Assembly (NCBI RefSeq): GCF_026672255.1
Contig: NZ_JAPOHA010000004.1
Location: 62,001 to 126,000, forward strand
From: Caproiciproducens galactitolivorans
GTDB lineage: Bacteria > Bacillota > Clostridia > Oscillospirales > Acutalibacteraceae
Length of the DNA: 64,000 bases
Reading direction: 5' to 3'
Below the pieces are notes generated by a model. That model was not told where the DNA came from. It was given only the letters and a program-made list of their open reading frames with translations, and did no database searches. Both the position numbers and the translations under genes were made by a program. Below are positions 51,720-60,328 of the stretch, piece after piece (position 1 is the first letter of the stretch; the number at the start of each line of letters is the position of its first letter).

Positions 51720-51896
51720 AATTGACACCCTTTCTTTTTCCTGTTAACTGCAACATAACATTTCATCCTTAGATTCAACAGCAGTATGACATTGCCTTCC
51801 ACACAGTTTGCAGGCGGCAAAAAGTATCGTAAAGCAACCGGATTCCTCCCTCCATAAATTTCTTGCGTTTTGATGGACGTTATGTTATTATGATTT

Positions 51897-51911
51897 CGGA
51901 CACATTGTCCG
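51897..51911. promoter_or_regulatory. CGGACA-N3-TGTCCG operator 1
   Basis: A 6-3-6 perfect palindrome just downstream of a possible TetR promoter (TTGCGT 51863-51868, 17 bases, TATTAT 51886-51891). Confidence 0.8.
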
Positions 51912-51924
51912 ACTCACGCTTTTT

Positions 51925-51954
51925 ATTATATCGGACATGTTGTCCGATTGTCAA
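51925..51954 (-). promoter_or_regulatory. Promoter of the lactonase-MFS operon with operator 2 in the spacer
   Basis: On the minus strand TTGACA (51954-51949), 18 bases, TATAAT (51930-51925). The spacer holds TCGGACA-TGT-TGTCCGA (51931-51947), so a bound repressor would block RNA polymerase. Confidence 0.88.
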
Positions 51955-51992
51955 GTGCAGCTTAAAAATTATTTTTAGTGGAGATTTTTGAA

Positions 51993-52592
51993 ATGACTAA
52001 CGAAACAAAAACTGGAAAGCTCTCGAGGGAAGAGCTCAATAGAATACGCATTTTGGAGGAAGCTAGAAGATTATTTATTGAACACCAAGGGCCTGAAGGT
52101 GTAAATATGCACCAGATTGCAACAGGAGCCGGAGTAGGGCAGGCAACCCTTTACCGCAGATATACGGAAATGGGTGACATATGTATAGAGATTGTAACGC
52201 AAGAGTGCAAGCCGTTGTTTGACGAGCTCAGCGACTATTTAGACTGCAATTCAGAAATGCCGCCTTTAGACAGGCTTTATTATGTGATACAAAAATTTGC
52301 CGAATTTTTAAAGACTAAGAGTCCATGGCTTTGCGCTGTCAGCCGCGCTATCCTGGGATATCGTCCCATGCAAACCCCCCTGTATCAATGGATGCGTGAT
52401 ACATGCCTGTCGCTGTTCGAGGAAGCAAAACAAGGCGAAGAGCTTTCCGCCGATGTGGACATTCCATACACGGTGGAGGCTTTGTTATCCGCACTTCACG
52501 ATATCGACTTTCATTTACATGATCACGGCTTTTCCTTAGAAAGAATCGTGAAAGGTCTGGACCGTATTTTCATCAAAGGATTAAAATTGTAA
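51993..52592 (+). CDS. TetR-family repressor
   Basis: About 199 residues with an N-terminal TetR HTH (MHQIATGAGVGQATLYRRYTEMGDICIEI, residues about 38-66) and a helical C-terminal domain. The start at 51993 follows GGAG by 9 bases. It is divergent from the lactonase-MFS operon, and the same palindrome occurs twice here and twice before the amidase gene, so it very likely controls all four genes and itself. The inducer is unknown. Confidence 0.92.
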   Translation: MTNETKTGKLSREELNRIRILEEARRLFIEHQGPEGVNMHQIATGAGVGQATLYRRYTEMGDICIEIVTQECKPLFDELSDYLDCNSEMPPLDRLYYVIQKFAEFLKTKSPWLCAVSRAILGYRPMQTPLYQWMRDTCLSLFEEAKQGEELSADVDIPYTVEALLSALHDIDFHLHDHGFSLERIVKGLDRIFIKGLKL

Positions 52593-52752
52593 AGGAGCAA
52601 GGTAAGCCAGATTTTTTATCTGGGCAATGCAGGGAAACTGCGATCAGCCATATGAAAATCGGGGCCGGCAGAAAACATCCCTCTATAAGGTACAGCTCCA
52701 TAACGATGGAGAGTGAGTTTTAAAAGCACAGAAATTCAGATTAATAAAGTTG

Positions 52753-52787
52753 GCCAGTGGAAAAACAAACTTCCCACTGGCTTTTTT
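52753..52787 (+). terminator. Terminator after the TetR gene
   Basis: GCCAGTGG/CCACTGGC arms with a 13-base loop and a T run. Bases 52593-52752 and 52788-52882 show no gene. Confidence 0.87.
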
Positions 52788-52882
52788 CTTATTCTTAATG
52801 AATTTCATTCTGCCATTAGTCCTCCTTTCAGGAATTATCGATCAACTCCATTCTTTTAAAATAAATAAACTTTAATTTTCTA

Positions 52883-52933
52883 TTGACATTCGGACAACAT
52901 GTCCGTTATAATTTTAAAGGGACAACTTGTCCG
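52883..52933 (+). promoter_or_regulatory. Promoter of the amidase gene with operators 3 and 4
   Basis: TTGACA (52883-52888), 18 bases, TATAAT (52907-52912). CGGACA-ACA-TGTCCG fills the spacer (52891-52905), and a second copy (GGGACA-ACT-TGTCCG, 52919-52933) lies just downstream of the -10 box. The architecture is identical to that of the lactonase promoter. Confidence 0.9.
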
Positions 52934-52987
52934 AATCGAGTCGTGCCAAATTTCCATGCAAAAATTAGATTCAGGAGGAAACTGCAT

Positions 52988-54376
52988 ATGAAAGAATTAG
53001 ATTCCAGGCTTTCCTTCGCCACGATCAGCGATCTGGCGAAACAGATTCAGAGACATGAATTGTCTCCTGTTGATCTTACCGAGCAGGCGCTTGAGCGCAT
53101 CCAGCGGCTGAATTCCAAGTTCAATGTATTTGTTACTCAAACCGCCGATCTTGCAATCAGGCAGGCAAAACAGGCAGAAAAAGAAATTATGCAGGGACAA
53201 TATAAGGGCCCTCTGCACGGCATACCGATTGTTCATAAGGACCTTTATTATACCAAGGGCATCCGAACCACTGCGGGCTCTAAAATATTAAAAGACTTCA
53301 TCCCTGATTATGACGCGACTGTTGTAGCCAAATTGCAGGAAGCCGGAGCGGTGCTGCTCGGTAAGGCCCAGACGCACGAGTTTGCTGCGGGAATGACGAC
53401 AAGCAGTAAGTACTTTGGCCCTTGCCGAAATCCGTGGAACCTTGATCGGGTTCCGGGAGGATCGAGCGGCGGTTCGGCGGCGGCCGTTGCAGCGGGGCTT
53501 GCTTATCTGGGCACAGGTTCGGACACGGGCGGGTCAATCCGCATTCCCGCAGCCTGCTGCGGAGTGGTTGGAATGAAACCGACCTACGGTCGGGTCAGCC
53601 GATATGGCATTATAGAAATGGCATGGTCGCTTGACCACGCGGGTTCCCTGACCCGCAGCGTGGTGGACGCCTCCCTGTGTCTGGATATCATGTCCGGCTT
53701 CGACCCGAAGGACAAGGCAACGGTTGATCTTCCAGCCTCTGGGATGCGACAGTATTCAAATGAACTAAAGGGCGTGCGTATCGGGCTACCAATGCGACAT
53801 TACTATGAAAATCTGGATTCTGATGTGCAGGCGGCGATGCAGGAGGCAATAGAGAAATTTCGCGAGCTGGGAGTGGAGATCGTTGAGGTTGACATACCGT
53901 CTGTCACACAGATGCGCGGCGCGGCAATGAACATCATGATGGGCGAAATGCTGGCGGTCCACAAGCATTGGCTTGACACATGCCCCGATGATTACGGTTC
54001 CGATGTACGGATGTTTCTGGAAAGTGCCGGGCAGGTTCCGCTGCTGGATTATTTGCAGGCGCAACGAGCCCGTCAAGCCTTTACGGATGAATTTTTGAAC
54101 GCACTGTCCAAAGTCGATGTCCTGCTTACGCCGGCAACACCGCTGACGGCGCCAACCGCAGACAATTATGAGGACGCGCTCCGCCTGACAAGTTTTACAG
54201 CGCAGACCGACCTGACAGGACTGCCCAGCCTGTCGATGCCCTGCGGCTTTTCCTCCGCTGGAATGCCTGTAAATATGCAACTGATCGGCCGCCCCTTTGA
54301 TGAAGCAACCGTACTCGGTATTGGCTACGTTTATGAGTTAAACACAGACTGGCATACAAGGCACCCGAACTTATAG
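52988..54376 (+). CDS. Amidase signature family hydrolase
   Basis: About 462 residues. The Ser-cisSer-Lys triad is visible: Lys in VHKDLYY (about residue 80), cis-Ser in GGSSGGSAAAV (about 155-160) and the nucleophile Ser in GSDTGGSIRIPA. The domain is complete. It splits amide bonds of a small substrate in the cytosol; GatA-like length and motifs alone do not fix the substrate, and without gatB/gatC neighbours a tRNA role is unlikely. The start at 52988 follows AGGAGG by 9 bases. It is controlled by the same operator as the lactonase-MFS operon. Confidence 0.93.
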   Translation: MKELDSRLSFATISDLAKQIQRHELSPVDLTEQALERIQRLNSKFNVFVTQTADLAIRQAKQAEKEIMQGQYKGPLHGIPIVHKDLYYTKGIRTTAGSKILKDFIPDYDATVVAKLQEAGAVLLGKAQTHEFAAGMTTSSKYFGPCRNPWNLDRVPGGSSGGSAAAVAAGLAYLGTGSDTGGSIRIPAACCGVVGMKPTYGRVSRYGIIEMAWSLDHAGSLTRSVVDASLCLDIMSGFDPKDKATVDLPASGMRQYSNELKGVRIGLPMRHYYENLDSDVQAAMQEAIEKFRELGVEIVEVDIPSVTQMRGAAMNIMMGEMLAVHKHWLDTCPDDYGSDVRMFLESAGQVPLLDYLQAQRARQAFTDEFLNALSKVDVLLTPATPLTAPTADNYEDALRLTSFTAQTDLTGLPSLSMPCGFSSAGMPVNMQLIGRPFDEATVLGIGYVYELNTDWHTRHPNL

Positions 54377-54485
54377 TCGGTTAAGACAACACCTTCTATC
54401 TGCTTGATACTTATTTTTCTTGTTACTTGTTTAATTTTCGAACCCGTTTTGTTAACGTTTGAACAGACCGATTATAACTAAATTA

Positions 54486-54523
54486 CACCTGAGGCAGACA
54501 GTTTTCGCTGTCTGCCTCAGGTG
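54486..54523. terminator. Terminator between the amidase and lipoprotein genes
   Basis: A 16-bp perfect stem (54486-54501 with 54508-54523) with a 6-base loop between converging genes. Confidence 0.87.
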
Positions 54524-54581
54524 CAGTTTATGCAATGTTTTCCTATTCTATATTACAGTACAGTACTATTTTATCACTTTA

Positions 54582-55472
54582 TCATGAATTTATCGTATAC
54601 ACAAAAGTACGCCATACCCCCGAATTATCTTTTATATTAATCCCTCTTTTCCCGCCGGAAGCGGAATCTAAATAATAAGGATAGCCTTTCCCTTTGGTAA
54701 ACATCTTACTGAAATCTCCAGAAAAAACGACTGTGATTGCATCAAACTGCAGCTCTTTTTCTGTCAATTTCAGAACCTTTGTAGTATCCTTTGAGTTCCC
54801 ATAATTCTCCTCAAATATTTTTTGATCACCGCTATCTTTCACATACGATCCCGTTGCTGGTTCCTCAGCTTTTTGGCCGCTGCTATCCGAATTTCGCTCT
54901 AATTCAAAGTAGGTTCCTCCGGCTATGAAAATAATCGTATTGTTACTCTTTATTAAAAATGTGCCGGCAGTCTTATCTGATCCGGTCACATTCACCATTG
55001 TTACATAATTTTCTTTTATACCAAGCTTATCGAAACTAATTTGATAATTCGTCTGAAAGTCGGAGTCTGATTCAGTTGTTACCTGATACTTCGGAGCAGT
55101 GATACTTACCAAAGGGTTGGACGGCTCATCAGTAATGATAGTGGCTTTTGCTGATGAAAAGTTCACGCTCTGGCCAATAAGTTTTTCAGCGCTGTCGCTG
55201 CTGTACGTCCCGCTCGAACCGTAAGCCAGAATTTTTTGAATAACCCATTTCCCATAGTAATCCTTTTCATTACTCTTGCTGCTCTGCTCGGTCATCGTGT
55301 CGCTTGAAGATTCAGCCGCGCTGCTTGAAGGAGTGGACTCACTGGCCGAAGAAGCAACCTCACTTTTCAAATTTTCCACAGCTTTAGGCGTGGTCGCACA
55401 GCCTACAAACAGAAATGTCAGAAGTGCTGCTGATACGACTGCTAATGTTGATTTCTTTTTATTATATGGCAC
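54582..55472 (-). CDS. Putative lipoprotein, last gene of the two-component cluster
   Basis: About 296 residues if the GTG at 55472 is used; an ATG at 55505 is also possible. A hydrophobic signal and lipobox VGC put Cys near residue 24, followed by a long Ser/Ala/Glu linker. The mature part is beta-rich with DYYGKWVIQKI at its start, a segment seen in clostridial lipocalin-like lipoproteins, and a related GSYVKDS segment begins a second half. I do not assign a function. It is the fifth gene in the same direction after regulator, kinase and two lipoproteins, though a 155-base gap could hold its own promoter. Confidence 0.78.
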   Translation of the reverse strand: MPYNKKKSTLAVVSAALLTFLFVGCATTPKAVENLKSEVASSASESTPSSSAAESSSDTMTEQSSKSNEKDYYGKWVIQKILAYGSSGTYSSDSAEKLIGQSVNFSSAKATIITDEPSNPLVSITAPKYQVTTESDSDFQTNYQISFDKLGIKENYVTMVNVTGSDKTAGTFLIKSNNTIIFIAGGTYFELERNSDSSGQKAEEPATGSYVKDSGDQKIFEENYGNSKDTTKVLKLTEKELQFDAITVVFSGDFSKMFTKGKGYPYYLDSASGGKRGINIKDNSGVWRTFVYTINS

Positions 55473-55627
55473 AATATTTGCCAACCTTCCTTTCGAGCTC
55501 CGCATAATCTTGTGAAAAGTACCCTGAGAGACAATTTTGAAGTAATATAAAAAATGCACTGTGTTTGTCTTATGAATTTTGAATTCAATATGGAGCATTG
55601 ACAAAAAAACGGATCGTAATGTGGTAT

Positions 55628-56242
55628 TTAAAAATCAACAGTCAGCAGATACAATGCAAAGGTTTCCTTTGTCGTTGTATCATAATTGAGAGATAAAAAA
55701 ATGTCATTATACTTAAAGTGTATGTCACCATTTCGGTCACTTACAGGCTTCCCGAATACCTCCTCGAATTTATCAATTGTGTCGCCAATTTTGACGCCGT
55801 TGAGATCAATATCCTTGTTTTGTGTAAATAGCTGGTTCACCGTACCGGATTTTGCGTCAAACCAAACACGAATATCCGCCTTTTTAAAGTCCTGCCCTCC
55901 CTCATCGGAGGAATCCGGTTTTTCACCCACCGCTTTCACCAGTTCGTCCTTGTCAAGGCCCAGTAATTTGACATAACCGTCCAAAGTGTTTTCAAGCGTC
56001 TTGTCGCCTGATTCGGCCGGCGCGTTTTGGGTGCTCTGTACGGGCGGCACCCCTTCGGTCGTTTCTGCGTCCGATGAAGCGCTGTTATCCGTTGCACTGC
56101 CCGAAGCTGTGACGCTTGTATTCGCCGATGGACTTGCTGACGTTTCTTTTGCGCCGCAGCCGGAAAGGACCGCCAGACCGGCCGTCAGGAAAAGGGCCGC
56201 ACTCAGTGTGATCAGGGAAACGTTATTGCGTTTTTTATTCAT
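55628..56242 (-). CDS. Putative lipoprotein with tandem SmpA/BLIP-like segments
   Basis: 204 residues: a signal peptide with lipobox LSGC (Cys about residue 29), a Ser/Thr/Glu linker to about 80, then two similar halves. Each starts with a pattern like Gly-x-x-x-x-Leu-x-x-x-x-Gly-Glu/Lys-Pro (LDKDELVKAVGEKP and GDTIDKFEEVFGKP) and continues with beta strands, as in SmpA/OmlA or BLIP-like folds. AAGGAG precedes the ATG by 8 bases. Function unknown; a role next to the sensor kinase at the membrane surface is possible from context. Confidence 0.8.
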   Translation of the reverse strand: MNKKRNNVSLITLSAALFLTAGLAVLSGCGAKETSASPSANTSVTASGSATDNSASSDAETTEGVPPVQSTQNAPAESGDKTLENTLDGYVKLLGLDKDELVKAVGEKPDSSDEGGQDFKKADIRVWFDAKSGTVNQLFTQNKDIDLNGVKIGDTIDKFEEVFGKPVSDRNGDIHFKYNDIFLSLNYDTTTKETFALYLLTVDF

Positions 56243-56276
56243 TTTCAGTACTCCTTGTATTTATGACTAATTCAAA

Positions 56277-57410
56277 TTATTTAAGTGTAATGATATACGT
56301 ATTGTCAACGAGCGTCATCTCCTTGACGGTGCTGATGCTCGCAAGTAATTTATTACCGGAAGGACTCCAGAAAAGACCGCTATCGGCATTCAGAAAGTCG
56401 CGGGAAATATACAAATCTTCGCGGCTCATCACATCGAAGATATGCAGCCCATTTTTGCTTTCGTCGCTGGACGTTACGAGACAGGCCAGCTTACTTTGAT
56501 CCGGTGACCAGCTGATGCCGAACACCTGATTTCCCTCTGTCAGCGTGACCGTTTCTTTTCCGGACAAATCCGTTAAAACCAAAGCGGTTTTGCTGTCGCT
56601 CACCCTCTTTTGAATCGCAAACAGGTTTTTATCGGGCGAGAGCTCGAACTCCAGCACATTGCTTTTCACCACGGAGCTACGCTTGCTGGGAATATCATAA
56701 GCAACCAGGCTCCTGTCGGTTGAAACATAATAGATGGTATTGCCGACTTTAGAAGCATGGTCTGTCTGCATCAGCCCGATGTTGCTTACTTTGGTAACAT
56801 CCGAATTCACATTGATCAGGCAGACGCCGTTATCTGAGGACGGGACAAGAACTTCCTCGTTATTTACCCACTCCGCCTGCCTGAACGACAGGTTGAGTCC
56901 GTGTTCGGCATCCACAGGAACCGATGCAACCGCGGCGCCTTCTAGAGTTGCGAGGATACCGGTATACTGACCCGCTTCAAATTTTTCGTAAAATATGTGC
57001 TTGCCGTCAGGCGAAACAATCGGTGCCCAGATATATGCCGTTTTTTCCGCCATGCCTTTCTCTTCGCCCGTCTTCAGATCATACGCATAGAGATTCCGTA
57101 CGCGGCTCATTTGATCAAATACCTGTATGGGGGCGATCTCCGGGTTTTCCTGAGTGACCAGAATCGAATCGTCGCTCAACCAGCCCTCGCTCTTAATTCC
57201 TTCATACCGATCAATCTTTCCATAATCCAATGTATCGGAGGCGGCTGTATAACCCGCTCCTGATTGAGGCTTGGCATCCAGGACGGTGATCTTCTGGCTC
57301 CCAACTTGAATTTCCTCGCGCCCCGCCGCCGTAGAGGCGCAGCCGGAGGACAGCGTCAGCGCTGCGATCAGTACCGTCCCGATGAGGCCTCTCAGCCTGA
57401 ATCTGCTCAT
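56277..57410 (-). CDS. Lipoprotein with beta-propeller (TolB/WD40-like) domain
   Basis: About 377 residues. The signal peptide has lipobox SSGC (Cys about residue 24). The mature protein shows repeated blades such as PIVSPDGKHIFYEKF, FELSPDKNLFAIQKR, ISWSPDQSKLACLVT and FWSPSGNKLLASIS, the TolB/PD40 beta-propeller pattern. I set the start at 57410 (MSRFRLRG) with GGATGTGAG upstream. It lies 88 bases after the kinase stop on the same strand. A surface propeller next to a kinase suggests a ligand or protein-binding co-sensor (inference). Confidence 0.85.
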   Translation of the reverse strand: MSRFRLRGLIGTVLIAALTLSSGCASTAAGREEIQVGSQKITVLDAKPQSGAGYTAASDTLDYGKIDRYEGIKSEGWLSDDSILVTQENPEIAPIQVFDQMSRVRNLYAYDLKTGEEKGMAEKTAYIWAPIVSPDGKHIFYEKFEAGQYTGILATLEGAAVASVPVDAEHGLNLSFRQAEWVNNEEVLVPSSDNGVCLINVNSDVTKVSNIGLMQTDHASKVGNTIYYVSTDRSLVAYDIPSKRSSVVKSNVLEFELSPDKNLFAIQKRVSDSKTALVLTDLSGKETVTLTEGNQVFGISWSPDQSKLACLVTSSDESKNGLHIFDVMSREDLYISRDFLNADSGLFWSPSGNKLLASISTVKEMTLVDNTYIITLK

Positions 57411-57498
57411 GTTTTTCTCACATCCTTTCGTTTGCAAGGCAATTCTAAGAGACAAACTTCTCAGCAGAATAAACAAATATTTCAAAATTGTAAACATT

Positions 57499-58956
57499 TC
57501 ATCGAAGGGGCAGCTTTATTTCAAACGCTGTCCCGTCTTCCACGGTGTCGAGTACCAAAATGGTGCCTCCATGCTTTTCAACGAGACCTTTTACAAGCGC
57601 TAGACCCAGTCCCGTTCCGCCGATCTCGCTTGAACGGGCCTGCTGTGCCCGATAGAACGGTTGGAACACGTTGTCCCTCTCTTTCAGGGGGATGTTCATG
57701 CCCGTATTCCGCAGGACAATGTTCAGCCAAGGGGCTTCTTCGGCGCAGGTGATCCAGATTTCTCCGCCCGGACGGTTATACTTGATGGCATTATCCATAA
57801 GATTGATAAAAATCTGAGTCAGGCTTTCTTTATCGGCAGCAATGATATGATGCTCCAGGCTTGTGTGCAGATGCAGACCGAATTTTTGAATTTTTCCCTT
57901 GACATTACCGCAAATTTCGGTCAGCACGTCAGCAATGTCAATATCGACCATTTGCAATTCAAAATCATACTTCTCTAAAGCGGACAGCTCGAGTATTCTT
58001 TCCACCATGACGGATAAGCGCTGCGTCTCCCGCTCGATATTGTCCCTGGCCTCCGCAATCAGATTGGGATCCTCTGCATACATACTCATCAAATCGGTAT
58101 AGGCTTTGATCACCGTGAGTGGGTTCTTAAATTCATGCGTCACATTGCCGATGAACTGCTTTTGCTGATTTCCCAAAATCTCAAGCTTGTTAACCGCCAA
58201 AGAGAGCTTGTCTTTCTCCTGCCTCATCTCGTCGATATTTTTCTCAATCGTGTGTCCCATGTAATAGATGCCCTCGCTCAGCTCACCGAGCTCATCATTT
58301 CTTTTCAGACGGGGGAGCTGGTCAAAGCTGCCGTCCTGAATTCTTTTTACCGCGGTTTTCATGCGCATTATCTCCCGCGTCAGGCGATGGACGTAGATGT
58401 ATGCCGCAATGAGGCATAACGCAAACGCAAAAGAAGCGGAAAGCAAAAAAAGGCGCTCAGTATCCTTATAGAAGCTCTTGCCCTTTTCAACCGAATAGAC
58501 AAACTCCACCGCGCCGATCTGCTCATTCGCGCTGAAAACAGGCGACATAAAGACAATACTGCTTCCTTGTTCATAATAGGCGTTTTTGCCCTGGAGGGCA
58601 TAAGTCAGCAGACTGCTTACATCTTCCTTGTCTTCGGCCGGCCTAGAACTCGATAATTCGTTTCCCGTGCCGTCAAAAAGAGCAACTTCCATACCGCTCA
58701 TCAGCTCCAGTTCTTTCGCCAGCGCCTGAGATCGTGCGGAGAGATATTCCCGAACGTTTGATACGGCCGTCTGCATCAGATATGTCTTTTTGATATAGTT
58801 GTTTGCCGCCTCGCCCTGCTGTGTGAGATATTCTTCATATTGCTGCTTTTGATTGTTTTGGATACCGCGCAGCACCATAATGCTCAACAGTCCGACGGCT
58901 GCCAGCAGCATGATTGCAAGAAATACACTCAGCTTGACTTTTATACTGATTTTCAT
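57499..58956 (-). CDS. Sensor histidine kinase
   Basis: About 485 residues: a first membrane helix (about 10-30), an extracytoplasmic domain of about 130 residues, a second helix near 170-190, HAMP, a HisKA domain with VTHEFKNPLT holding the phospho-His, and HATPase_c with NLMDNAIKYN and GGTGLGLALV. The start at 58956 follows TTGGAG and lies one base after the regulator stop, so translation is coupled. Partner of the OmpR-type regulator; signal unknown. Three lipoprotein genes follow. Confidence 0.94.
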   Translation of the reverse strand: MKISIKVKLSVFLAIMLLAAVGLLSIMVLRGIQNNQKQQYEEYLTQQGEAANNYIKKTYLMQTAVSNVREYLSARSQALAKELELMSGMEVALFDGTGNELSSSRPAEDKEDVSSLLTYALQGKNAYYEQGSSIVFMSPVFSANEQIGAVEFVYSVEKGKSFYKDTERLFLLSASFAFALCLIAAYIYVHRLTREIMRMKTAVKRIQDGSFDQLPRLKRNDELGELSEGIYYMGHTIEKNIDEMRQEKDKLSLAVNKLEILGNQQKQFIGNVTHEFKNPLTVIKAYTDLMSMYAEDPNLIAEARDNIERETQRLSVMVERILELSALEKYDFELQMVDIDIADVLTEICGNVKGKIQKFGLHLHTSLEHHIIAADKESLTQIFINLMDNAIKYNRPGGEIWITCAEEAPWLNIVLRNTGMNIPLKERDNVFQPFYRAQQARSSEIGGTGLGLALVKGLVEKHGGTILVLDTVEDGTAFEIKLPLR

Positions 58957-58957
58957 A

Positions 58958-59638
58958 CTATTCTCCAAGCGCTTTATACCCGATGCCATAAATGGTCTGG
59001 ATCATATAAGCATTTTGCTCTCCAAGCTTGCTTCTCAGCCTTTGAATATGAATATCCACTGTTCTTGTGCCCCCAACGTAATCAAACCCCCAGATGGCAT
59101 TGAGCAATTCATCCCTTGTGTAAACCCGTTCGGGATGCGATATGAGAAGATAGAGCAGGTCGAATTCCTTAGGGGTCATTTCAAGCGCATCGCCGCTCAG
59201 AAGCACCCTTCTCTGGCTCGGAAAAATCACGAGCCGACCCGCTTCAATTTTTTGGACGGGCTCCTCGGCATTTTTTTGAAGCCTCCTGATGATCGATCTT
59301 GTTCTGGCAAGCAATTCCCGTACATCAAAGGGCTTTGTAATATAATCGTCCGCTCCGAGCTCAAGGCCTAAAATTTTATCCACGACATCGTTCTTTGCTG
59401 TAAGCAGAATGATACCAATATCTTTTTTGTCACTGAGCTGCCTGCACACTTCGAGACCCGTCATTTTCGGCATCATTACATCAAGAATTATCACATGAGG
59501 ACAAAAGGCTGATAACTTCTCCAGCGCCTCCTGGCCGTTACCTGCCGTTTCAACGAGATACCCTTCCTTTCGGAAAGCAAAAGCGATCGCATTGACAATT
59601 CCAAATTCATCATCAACAATTAGAACCTTTTCTTCCAT
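58958..59638 (-). CDS. OmpR-family response regulator
   Basis: About 226 residues: receiver domain with LIVDDE and the phospho-acceptor Asp in VIILDVMMPKMTG (near residue 52), conserved Lys in YITKPFDVREL, and a C-terminal winged helix (ending near VHIQRLRSKLGEQ). I use the ATG at 59638; an in-frame ATG at 59650 overlaps the AAAGGA site. First gene of the cluster with the kinase and lipoproteins. Confidence 0.94.
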   Translation of the reverse strand: MEEKVLIVDDEFGIVNAIAFAFRKEGYLVETAGNGQEALEKLSAFCPHVIILDVMMPKMTGLEVCRQLSDKKDIGIILLTAKNDVVDKILGLELGADDYITKPFDVRELLARTRSIIRRLQKNAEEPVQKIEAGRLVIFPSQRRVLLSGDALEMTPKEFDLLYLLISHPERVYTRDELLNAIWGFDYVGGTRTVDIHIQRLRSKLGEQNAYMIQTIYGIGYKALGE

Positions 59639-59769
59639 ACTTATAATCATTCCTTTCCGCTGCGCTCAAATGCACAAAAGGGTACAAAACGAGGAAACTG
59701 CCCGCAGCTCTGCGAAATTTATTACAAAGTGTACTCGATAAAATAGCCACACTATCAAAGATCATTTTT

Positions 59770-60071
59770 TCATTGCCTATATATTAAGTATATATTCATT
59801 TCCATTTGTGCGTACTCGCGACTGAATCTAAATAGATCTTTTACGATCACCAAATTGATGTTTCCCGGCTCGACATCGTCCGACATCCGCTTGAAGTCTA
59901 GAAGGTCGAAGCTTGTGCCTGACCAACCACCATCGTAAGGATATCCTTCGATGGTAATGTGGTGGTTGCTGCAGCATTGCTTAAACAGTGTTTTTGCGTC
60001 TGAGTATTGCCCGTTTTATCTGCGCTGCCGTTATTCTAGCTGATTCGGTAATAAATCACGGCTGTTGTCAT
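59770..60071 (-). pseudogene. Decayed serine recombinase, N-terminal domain
   Basis: On the minus strand an ATG at 60071 begins MTTAVIYYRIS, the resolvase start with its catalytic Ser, then a stop. After a frame change the sequence continues as GYPYDGGWSGTSFD, DFKRMSDDV, INLVIVKDLFRFSREY, the typical large-serine-recombinase (TnpX type) core, before a further stop at 59770. It lacks the remaining recombinase and zinc-ribbon domains. The rest of 59639-60328 shows no other gene I recognise. Confidence 0.85.
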
Positions 60072-60328
60072 ACTATTGCTCCCATTCGCAACACACAATA
60101 CCGTTATTCTTTTTCCAAATCCATACTGGAATCCAACAAAATTTCATTTGTAATTTCGTCAGGTTAAGATGCTTAAGCGGAATCGAAAATTAAATCTAAT
60201 GTGTACACCCAAGAAATAATAATAAATTTCTCATTCGCAGGTGTTTTGGGACAGGTGTATATTGGTTTGACGCTTACGGGCGCTATGGCGCAATAATTAA
60301 GAATGACAATGCCTGTGAGAAATCCTGC

